Of a stretch of 64,000 nt of DNA, positions 57,511-64,000 are shown in pieces. The position numbers were made by a program, and so were the translations under genes. The stretch lies in the NCBI RefSeq assembly GCF_023283885.1, contig NZ_JAKILA010000002.1:186001-250000 (forward strand). Direction: 5' to 3'. Source of the stretch: Shewanella basaltis. GTDB lineage: Bacteria; Pseudomonadota; Gammaproteobacteria; Enterobacterales; Shewanellaceae. The first letter of the stretch is position 1, and the number at the start of each line of letters is the position of its first letter. The notes under the pieces are model-generated. The model had not been told where the DNA came from. It saw only the letters and a program-made list of their open reading frames with translations, and ran no database searches.

Positions 57511-57909
57511 ATGGCGATTAATTTCGATAATGCATTAGGTGTTCACCAATATTCATTGGGTGTGCGTGCTCAACGAGCAGAAGTGATTTCTAGTAATATC
57601 GCCAATGCCAATACGCCTCATTACAAGGCTCGTGATGTTGATTTTGCATCTGCTATGCAAGCGGCAAGCTCTCAACAAAAGGGCTTAAGCATGAGCCAAA
57701 CCACAGAAAAGCATTTTGACTTAACGTCATTAACTCAACAGCATGTGCAATATCGTGTGCCAAATCAGCCTGATACCGGGGATGGCAACACTGTTGATAC
57801 GCAACAAGAACAGACTGCATTTATGCAAAATGCACTCGAATATCAAATGTCACTGGGTTTTCTTGAGGGAAAATTTAACGGCATGCGTAAGGCATTGCGA
57901 GGTGATTAA
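57511..57909 (+). CDS. flgB: Flagellar proximal rod protein FlgB
   Basis: The 132-residue rod protein has the SNIANANTPHYKARDVDF motif shared by the flg axial family and a C-terminal helix (NALEYQMSLGFLEGKFNGMR). It is the first gene after the sigma-54 promoter; GGAGG precedes the ATG. Confidence 0.96.
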   Translation: MAINFDNALGVHQYSLGVRAQRAEVISSNIANANTPHYKARDVDFASAMQAASSQQKGLSMSQTTEKHFDLTSLTQQHVQYRVPNQPDTGDGNTVDTQQEQTAFMQNALEYQMSLGFLEGKFNGMRKALRGD

Positions 57910-57911
57910 TC

Positions 57912-58328
57912 ATGAGCTTATTTAATATTTTTAATGTTTCTGGTTCTGGGATGTCGGCACAATCTGTGAGGTTAAATACCACGGCCAGTAATATTGCTAA
58001 TGCTGATTCGGTGTCAAGCAGCGTTGACAAAACCTACCGTGCTCGTCATCCGGTATTTGAAGCCGAAATGGCCAAGGCAAGTAGCCAACAAAATCGATCT
58101 CCTGGCGTGTCGGTAAAGGGCATTGTTGAAAGCGACAAGCCGCTTATTAAAGAGTATTCCCCAGATCACCCTCTGGCAGATGGTGATGGCTTTATTTATA
58201 AACCAAACGTAAATGTGATGGAAGAAATGGCTGATATGATCTCAGCTTCGCGCTCTTATCAAATGAATGTTCAAGTTGCAGATGCCACAAAATCAATGCT
58301 GCAACAAACGCTTAGAATGGGTAAATAG
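57912..58328 (+). CDS. flgC: Flagellar proximal rod protein FlgC
   Basis: The 138-residue rod protein has NTTASNIANADSVSSS near the N terminus and the C-terminal VNVMEEMADMISASRSYQMN family signature. It begins two bases after the flgB stop. Confidence 0.96.
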   Translation: MSLFNIFNVSGSGMSAQSVRLNTTASNIANADSVSSSVDKTYRARHPVFEAEMAKASSQQNRSPGVSVKGIVESDKPLIKEYSPDHPLADGDGFIYKPNVNVMEEMADMISASRSYQMNVQVADATKSMLQQTLRMGK

Positions 58329-58351
58329 TTTGATTTTTCAAGGAGGCAGCT

Positions 58352-59131
58352 ATGAGCCTAATTAATTCGTATAGTCAGTCATTGCCGCAGACATCAAGTA
58401 GTGCGTCAAATACGACGGCTGTGACCAAAAGTTCGGTACAGAGTACAACAACGATAACCGGAAACACGTTTCTTGATTCGATCCGTTTACCTGAAGAAAG
58501 CACGATTCCTGAAGCAAATGATCAGTTATTAAAACAAGAAGATTTTTTTGCTCTGCTCAGTCAACAACTGTCAATGCAAGACCCATTTGAGCCGGTCGAT
58601 AACGACCAAATGATTGCTCAAATGGCGTCATTTTCTACCGTTGATGGGATTTCCAATCTCAATGATGAGATTTTAAACCTTAATACTGTGATGAGTTCAA
58701 GCCAGGCATTACAGGCATCTGGTCTTGTTGGACGTAAAGTCTTAATTCCGTCAGACACTGGGGCTATCTCGGCTGAGAGTACGGGCTTAAATGGAGTGAT
58801 AAGTACGCCATCAGCAATCGATACCATCAGCGTGAGTATCCAAGATGCGTCAGGTCAGTTAATTAAAACCTTTAGCGTTGATGGCAGTGCTGGCGGCAAT
58901 ATTGATGTGTCTTGGGATGGTCTGGACAAAAATGGATTGCCGGTAGAAGAGGGGATGTACTCCATCAAGGCCAATGGCAAAGTTGATGGCGAAACACAGG
59001 AGTTAGCGGTATCGACTTATGCTCACGTAAGCAGTGTGTCGTTAGGCACTACAGCTACTGGGGCTATTTTGAATTTGCGCGGTGTCGGCGGTATTAAGTT
59101 ATCTGACGTACTCGCTGTATCTGAAACTTAA
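58352..59131 (+). CDS. flgD: Hook-capping scaffold FlgD
   Basis: The 259-residue protein has an N-terminal export region and the conserved FFALLSQQLSMQDPFEPVDN and DQMIAQMASFSTVDGISNLN, then a FlgD Ig-like/Tudor half (VSWDGLDKNGLPVEEGMYSI). It caps the growing hook. AGGAGG precedes the ATG. Confidence 0.95.
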   Translation: MSLINSYSQSLPQTSSSASNTTAVTKSSVQSTTTITGNTFLDSIRLPEESTIPEANDQLLKQEDFFALLSQQLSMQDPFEPVDNDQMIAQMASFSTVDGISNLNDEILNLNTVMSSSQALQASGLVGRKVLIPSDTGAISAESTGLNGVISTPSAIDTISVSIQDASGQLIKTFSVDGSAGGNIDVSWDGLDKNGLPVEEGMYSIKANGKVDGETQELAVSTYAHVSSVSLGTTATGAILNLRGVGGIKLSDVLAVSET

Positions 59132-59187
59132 CATTATCGCAGTTTAATACAACTGGTTGATTATGAATTAAACCTTTGAGGTGAATT

Positions 59188-60561
59188 ATGTCATTTAACA
59201 TTGCATTGAGTGGTATTTCTGCCGCGCAAAAAGATTTAAACACAACGGCAAACAACATTGCTAACGTCAATACCGTTGGCTTTAAAGAGTCGCGCGCAGA
59301 ATTTGCCGACGTGTATGCCAACTCGATTTTTTCTAACAGTAAAACAGCCGTTGGCGGTGGTGTAACGACAACGCAAGTGGCGCAGCAGTTTCATCAAGGT
59401 AGTTTACAATTTACCAGTAATTCGCTTGACATGGCGATAAGTGGCGGCGGTTTTTTTGTTACGTCATCGGGCGTGGGAACTCAGGATTTGTCCTACACGC
59501 GTGCAGGTGCGTTTAAAGTTGACTCTGATAATTATATGGTCGACTCTGCTGGCAACTTTTTGCAGGGGTTTCCTGTTGACGATGAAGGCAACTCAACTTC
59601 AGTGAGTTTAACAACAACGCAACCAATCCAAATACCTGATACTGCGGGCAGCCCGGTTAAAACCAGTCTTGTTGAAGTGCAAATGAACCTCAACGTAGGG
59701 GATGAAGCATTAGACCCAGCTAATTTTGACCCAAGTAATTCAGATACATATAATAATTCAACGTCAGTGACAATTTATGACTCATTAGGTGAGTCTCATA
59801 TTATGACCACCTATTTTGTTAAACCAACAGGTGGTTCATACACTGGTGAGAGTAACTGGGTGGCATTTTATGCTGTCGATGGCGAGCCTGTTGATGTAAC
59901 CACTGCTGGGAGTTACAGCACTGATACGACTGGTGATGGCATTGCTGACAGCACAGCTACAGCCACGGCAACAAATCCTGTCGATGGCACGGTTTGGAGT
60001 GGCGCCGTTATCAAGTTTAATGATGTGGGTGCTTATACAAGCAGTTCACCTGCGACCATCACAACAGAAGCCCTAGGCAGCACAGGTGCAGCAGTGTTAG
60101 ACCCAGGTGCTGACGGTACGCAAACCATCGAAGTCAGATTTGATAACCCGACTCAATACGCATCACCTTTTGAAGTGACATCACTCAGCCAAGACGGTAT
60201 TACAGTGGGCCGTTTAACCAATGTGGGTATTGGTTCTGATGGCTTAATCACCGCAAGCTACAGTAACGGTTCAACTGTGCCATTGGCGCGTGTTGCCTTA
60301 GTGCGATTTGCTAACGAGCAAGGGCTAACCCAAGTGGGTAATACGTCATGGAAAGCCAGTTTAGATTCGGGTCCTGCTTTAGCGGGTGAGGCCAACAGTG
60401 GTACTTTTGGTAGTATTCAGTCATCTGCGCTTGAACAATCTAACGTCGACTTAACCACAGAATTAGTTGATTTAATTACAGCGCAACGTAACTTCCAGGC
60501 AAACTCGCGTACTCTAGAAGTCAACAACACACTTAATCAAACCGTGTTGCAAATTCGCTAA
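59188..60561 (+). CDS. flgE: Flagellar hook protein FlgE
   Basis: The 457-residue hook subunit starts MSFNIALSGISAAQKDLNTT with NNIANVNTVGFKESRAEF. The middle is the variable hook domain, with a Thr/Asp-rich stretch near residues 245 to 300. The C terminus is ALEQSNVDLTTELVDLITAQ and RNFQANSRTLEVNN. In most relatives flgF follows closely; here 451 bases with a MITE intervene. Confidence 0.96.
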   Translation: MSFNIALSGISAAQKDLNTTANNIANVNTVGFKESRAEFADVYANSIFSNSKTAVGGGVTTTQVAQQFHQGSLQFTSNSLDMAISGGGFFVTSSGVGTQDLSYTRAGAFKVDSDNYMVDSAGNFLQGFPVDDEGNSTSVSLTTTQPIQIPDTAGSPVKTSLVEVQMNLNVGDEALDPANFDPSNSDTYNNSTSVTIYDSLGESHIMTTYFVKPTGGSYTGESNWVAFYAVDGEPVDVTTAGSYSTDTTGDGIADSTATATATNPVDGTVWSGAVIKFNDVGAYTSSSPATITTEALGSTGAAVLDPGADGTQTIEVRFDNPTQYASPFEVTSLSQDGITVGRLTNVGIGSDGLITASYSNGSTVPLARVALVRFANEQGLTQVGNTSWKASLDSGPALAGEANSGTFGSIQSSALEQSNVDLTTELVDLITAQRNFQANSRTLEVNNTLNQTVLQIR

Positions 60562-60590
60562 TTAGTGATGACTCATCATGATTGACACAT

Positions 60591-60618
60591 AAGGTGTTGC
60601 CGGCTTCGGCAACACCTT
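60591..60618 (+). terminator. Hairpin after flgE
   Basis: The twelve-pair perfect stem AAGGTGTTGCCG/CGGCAACACCTT with loop gctt starts 30 bases after the flgE stop; the T run is imperfect (gccatttt). It probably ends most flgBCDE transcripts. Confidence 0.75.
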
Positions 60619-60706
60619 GCCATTTTAGTGTAAAGCTGTTTATCTTATCGCCAAACTGTTGTTTTTTTGACTCCCCATTCCTGCTAGTTGCTAATTTTAC
60701 CTATTT

Positions 60707-60902
60707 AACCTGAGCTCGGGATAAGGGATGAACTTATACTATTTAAAATCAACATGTTACCCATTCTCACTTTCAAGCTTGTCATTTGTTCTGCTAACAA
60801 GGTGAATTGACGCGTCAATAGCTAGCCTATTGTAAGTCGATTCAACGCAGTGAGCAGGGCAAAGGACTGTTTGAAAGGCATTTATTATCCCGAGCTCAGG
60901 TT
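60707..60902 (+). mobile_element. MITE copy D (196 bp), family 1
   Basis: Terminal repeats AACCTGAGCTCGGGATAA and TTATCCCGAGCTCAGGTT are perfect inverted copies, flanked by duplication ATTT at 60703-60706 and 60903-60906. It lies between flgE and flgF, just upstream of the flgF sigma-54 promoter. Groups with copy C. Confidence 0.92.
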
Positions 60903-60949
60903 ATTTATATTCAACACGTTATTTTTACCTTAAATCTTAAAATGTCCAT

Positions 60950-60965
60950 TGGCACGATGCTTGCT
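60950..60965 (+). promoter_or_regulatory. Sigma-54 promoter for flgFGHI
   Basis: TGGCACGATGCTTGCT matches the consensus TGGCACG-N4-TTGC(T/A) completely. It lies 48 bases before flgF, 47 bases downstream of the MITE. Confidence 0.9.
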
Positions 60966-61012
60966 TGTTTACTGTATATATTCTTTTTGTAAAAAGTTTG
61001 ACGGAGCAGCAG

Positions 61013-61756
61013 ATGGACAAATTTCTTTATGTTGCCATGAGCGGCGCTAAGCAAGGTATGAATGCCTTAGCTGTGCGCGCAAATAACTTGGCTAACGCAA
61101 ATACTGATGGTTTTAAGTCTGACATGACTCAAGCTCGCTCTATGCAGGCATTTGGCGAAGGCTTGCCAACTCGTGTGTTTTCAATGATTGAAAGCCCTGG
61201 AAGCAACTTTAATGGTGGGCCGATTCGTACCACTGGCCGTGATCTTGACATTGCGGTTAAAGGCGATGGCTGGATAGCCGTGCAAGCCACCGATGGCAGC
61301 GAAGCCTACACGCGCGCAGGTAGTTTACATTTTGACAGCACAGGCTTACTTCTTAATAGCCGTAACACACCCATTATGGGTGATGCTGGGCCAATTGTAT
61401 TGCCTTTGCCAATCGATAGCGTGCAAATATCCGACAATGGCATTATTTCTGTTCGCCCAAAAGGGGCCACCGCGGAAGTGTTTGAAGAAGTAGGACAAAT
61501 TAAATTTGTAAACCCAGGCAATGATCAAATGATGCGCGGTGAAGATGGTTTATTTCGTCTCATGTCAGGCCAACCGGCACCAAGAGATCCTGCGATTGAA
61601 ATTGAAAGTGGCGCTATCGAAGGCAGTAATGTGAATTCAGTTCATGAAATGGTGGCGATGATAGACATTCAACGACAATACGAAATGCAAGTCAAAATGA
61701 TGAAAAATGCTGAAGAAGCAGATCGTTCATCCACGTCTTTGATGAGAATTAGTTAG
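61013..61756 (+). CDS. flgF: Flagellar proximal rod protein FlgF
   Basis: The 247-residue rod protein starts MDKFLYVAMSGAKQGMNALA, with NNLANANTDGFKSDM and the C-terminal IEGSNVNSVHEMVAMIDIQR. GGAG is six bases before ATG 61013; the open frame extends upstream into the sigma-54 promoter and is rejected. Confidence 0.95.
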   Translation: MDKFLYVAMSGAKQGMNALAVRANNLANANTDGFKSDMTQARSMQAFGEGLPTRVFSMIESPGSNFNGGPIRTTGRDLDIAVKGDGWIAVQATDGSEAYTRAGSLHFDSTGLLLNSRNTPIMGDAGPIVLPLPIDSVQISDNGIISVRPKGATAEVFEEVGQIKFVNPGNDQMMRGEDGLFRLMSGQPAPRDPAIEIESGAIEGSNVNSVHEMVAMIDIQRQYEMQVKMMKNAEEADRSSTSLMRIS

Positions 61757-61767
61757 GAGTAATTATT

Positions 61768-62556
61768 ATGGTTCCAGCGTTATGGATAAGTAAAACAGGT
61801 GTTGATGCCCAACAAACTAACATCGCCGTTATTTCTAACAATGTGGCTAACGCCAGCACGGTTGGATTTAAAAAGAGTCGTGCTGTGTTTGAAGACTTGC
61901 TTTACCAAACGGTTAATCAGGCCGGTGGTATAAGTGCTGATAACACAAAATTACCTAATGGCTTAAACATTGGTGCGGGTACTAAAGTAGTCGCAACGCA
62001 AAAAATGTTTACCCAAGGCAGCATGTTAACCACAGATAACTCATTAGATTTAATGATTGAAGGTTCAGGTTTTTTTGAAGTGCAAATGCCTGATGGTACA
62101 GCAGCTTACACCCGTAATGGCCAGTTTAGTTTAGATGAAAATGGCCAAATTGTTACGCCTGGATCAGGTTATGTTGTGCAACCGCCAATTACTATTCCTG
62201 ACGACGCTACCAGTATTACTGTGTCGGCCGAAGGTGAAGTGTCTGTGCAAATACCCGGTACTGCAGAAAGCCAAGTTATTGGTCAACTTACCATGACTGA
62301 TTTTATTAATCCGTCAGGGTTAGATCCACTAGGGCAGAACCTCTACACCGAAACTGGTGCCAGCGGTACGCCAATACAGGGCACGGCATCGCAAGATGGC
62401 TTAGGAGCGATTCGTCAGGGCGCGTTAGAAACCTCTAACGTTAACGTGACAGAAGAACTGGTGAACTTAATTCAAGGTCAACGTATTTACGAAATGAACT
62501 CTAAAGTGATTTCAGCGGTTGACCAAATGCTGTCTTACGTTAATCAGAATCTCTAA
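61768..62556 (+). CDS. flgG: Flagellar distal rod protein FlgG
   Basis: The 262-residue protein starts MVPALWISKTGVDAQQTNIA, with SNNVANASTVGFKKSRAVFE and the C-terminal LETSNVNVTEELVNLIQGQR. It forms the distal rod joined to the hook. It lies 11 bases after flgF. Confidence 0.97.
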   Translation: MVPALWISKTGVDAQQTNIAVISNNVANASTVGFKKSRAVFEDLLYQTVNQAGGISADNTKLPNGLNIGAGTKVVATQKMFTQGSMLTTDNSLDLMIEGSGFFEVQMPDGTAAYTRNGQFSLDENGQIVTPGSGYVVQPPITIPDDATSITVSAEGEVSVQIPGTAESQVIGQLTMTDFINPSGLDPLGQNLYTETGASGTPIQGTASQDGLGAIRQGALETSNVNVTEELVNLIQGQRIYEMNSKVISAVDQMLSYVNQNL

Positions 62557-62565
62557 GGAGTTATC

Positions 62566-63243
62566 ATGATTAAATACCTTGCATTAACTTCTGTGGTGCT
62601 TTTTGCGATGGGCTGTAGTTCTACCCCTAAAAAGCCGATTGCAGATGACCCTTATTACGCCCCGGTTTATCCCGATGCACCGCCAACACAGGTAGCAGCC
62701 ACGGGCTCGATTTATTTAGATACTCAAGCATCGAGTTTGTATTCTGACATTCGCGCTCATCGCGTCGGTGACATTATTACCGTGACATTAAAAGAGTCGA
62801 CTCAAGCTAAAAAGAGTGCCAATAACGAAATATCTAAAGGCAGTAACTTGAGTGTTGAGCCTGTTTATGCCGGTGGTAAAAATGTGTCAATTAACGGTAT
62901 TCCTTTGGATTTAGGCTACACCGACAGCATGGACACTAAGCGTGAGGCCGATGCCGATCAATCGAACAGCCTAGATGGCAGCATATCTGCCAATGTCATG
63001 CAGGTGTTAAGCAATGGTAACTTGGTGATCCGCGGTGAAAAGTGGATTTCAATCAATAACGGTGATGAGTTTATTCGCGTTACTGGCATCGTTCGCAGCC
63101 AAGACATCAACCCAGACAACACCATAGATTCAACCCGTGTTGCCAATGCCCGTATTCAATACAGTGGTACTGGCACATTTGCAGACTCACAAAAAGTGGG
63201 TTGGCTGAATTCGTTTTTCATGGGCGACTGGTGGCCTTTTTAA
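62566..63243 (+). CDS. flgH: Flagellar L-ring lipoprotein FlgH
   Basis: The 225-residue lipoprotein (lipobox FAMGCSSTP, Cys17) has the FlgH core ([49 protein letters not shown]) and ends FMGDWWPF. It forms the outer-membrane L ring. Nine bases separate it from flgG. Confidence 0.97.
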   Translation: MIKYLALTSVVLFAMGCSSTPKKPIADDPYYAPVYPDAPPTQVAATGSIYLDTQASSLYSDIRAHRVGDIITVTLKESTQAKKSANNEISKGSNLSVEPVYAGGKNVSINGIPLDLGYTDSMDTKREADADQSNSLDGSISANVMQVLSNGNLVIRGEKWISINNGDEFIRVTGIVRSQDINPDNTIDSTRVANARIQYSGTGTFADSQKVGWLNSFFMGDWWPF

Positions 63244-63253
63244 GGAGTAATAC

Positions 63254-64000
63254 ATGAAAACCAAATTGTTGATGTCGCTGATGACTACGCTGTTAGTGTT
63301 AACCGCGCCCGTGCACGCTGAGCGCATTAAGGATATTGCCAATATTCAAGGAGTAAGAAGCAATCAGTTGATTGGTTATGGCCTAGTGGTGGGCTTGCCT
63401 GGTACGGGCGAAAAAACCCGTTATACCGAGCAGACTTTCCGCACCATGCTTAAAAACTTTGGCATTAACTTACCGGATTCGGTCAGACCCAACTCAAAAA
63501 ACGTTGCCGTGGTGGCTGTACATGCCGACATGCCTGCATTTATTAAACCGGGTCAAAACCTTGACGTTACCGTGTCGAGTTTAGGTGAAGCTAAAAGTTT
63601 ACGTGGCGGCACCTTAATTCAAACTTTCTTAAAAGGGGTTGATGGCAACGTTTACGCCATTGCACAAGGCAGCCTTGTGGTGAGTGGTTTTAGCGCCGAA
63701 GGGCTAGATGGCTCGCAAGTGATTCAAAATACGCCAACGGTAGGGCGTATTCCCAGTGGTGCAATTGTTGAGCGCAGTGTGGCAAGCCCATTTTCGAGCG
63801 GTGATTTCCTCACATTTAATTTACGTCGTTCAGACTTTTCAACGGCTAAGCGCATGGCCGATGCCATCAACGACTTACTTGGCCCAGACATGGCACGTGC
63901 TATTGATGCCACTTCTATTCAAGTGAGTGCGCCGCGTGATGCATCACAACGGGTGTCGTTTTTATCTACCCTTGAAAACATTGAAGTTGAACCTGCAGAT
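63254..64000 (+). CDS. flgI: Flagellar P-ring protein FlgI (partial, cut by window end)
   Basis: The first 249 codons are present. The product starts with a signal peptide ([20 protein letters not shown], cleaved after HAE region) and [59 protein letters not shown] and [12 protein letters not shown]. It forms the periplasmic P ring and depends on the FlgA chaperone encoded at 54493. AAGGAG precedes the ATG. The C-terminal third lies beyond the window. Confidence 0.96.
   Translation, partial: MKTKLLMSLMTTLLVLTAPVHAERIKDIANIQGVRSNQLIGYGLVVGLPGTGEKTRYTEQTFRTMLKNFGINLPDSVRPNSKNVAVVAVHADMPAFIKPGQNLDVTVSSLGEAKSLRGGTLIQTFLKGVDGNVYAIAQGSLVVSGFSAEGLDGSQVIQNTPTVGRIPSGAIVERSVASPFSSGDFLTFNLRRSDFSTAKRMADAINDLLGPDMARAIDATSIQVSAPRDASQRVSFLSTLENIEVEPAD

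Overview
The window looks like chromosome from a marine gammaproteobacterium, most likely Shewanella. The support is gene order and family content seen here: rlmN-pilW-rodZ-ispG-hisS-yfgM-bamB-der, xseA/guaB-guaA-tadA, mltF/purL, cydABX, and a polar flagellar cluster of Vibrio/Shewanella type (flgO, flgP, flgT, flgN, flgM, flgA, cheV, cheR, flgBCDEFGHI). Genus assignment rests on recall of families and synteny; no search was run.

Layout. 0.3-9.3 kb: a housekeeping run for 23S rRNA/tRNA methylation, pilus assembly, cell shape, isoprenoid synthesis, histidyl-tRNA synthesis, outer-membrane assembly and ribosome biogenesis. 9.3-16.2 kb: small accessory genes, then a redox cluster (cytochrome b561-like protein, TlpA-type thioredoxin, DUF4266 lipoprotein, DUF3570 outer-membrane protein, ApbE) ending in its own OmpR-type two-component pair. 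16.2-21.4 kb: a PhoPQ-like system with a PepSY protein, a DUF3300 protein and a GlyGly-CTERM-like surface protein; three promoters here share one regulator box with the same spacing to the -10. 21.4-34.7 kb: an OmpA-like lipoprotein, xseA, the guaBA operon, tadA, mltF and purL. 34.7-39.1 kb: a long repeat-bearing gap, then cydABX. 39.1-45.7 kb: a TetR-regulated MFP-RND efflux pair with two near-identical palindromic operators, and an outer-membrane protein. 45.7-49.0 kb: flgP-flgO diverging from flgT. 49.1-51.7 kb: tRNA-Arg(CCT) followed by an AT-rich insert with two unrecognised genes and an AlpA-like regulator. 52.2-53.4 kb: two small conserved genes. 53.6-64.0 kb: the flagellar rod/hook/ring cluster, cut by the window end inside flgI.

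Patterns across regions. Four copies of a roughly 196-bp non-coding element with 18-bp terminal inverted repeats, each flanked by its own 4-bp target duplication, mark a MITE family (9985, 28258, 39358, 60707). One copy separates flgE from flgF, directly upstream of a near-perfect sigma-54 promoter. Flagellar promoters can be read directly: sigma-54 before flgB, flgF and flgT; sigma-28 before flgM and flgO. The redox cluster is the best candidate for a poorly described system: its DUF3570 protein carries an ApbE-type flavinylation motif next to an ApbE that shows no signal peptide, and a PmrA/QseB-type box precedes the operon that encodes the matching regulator.
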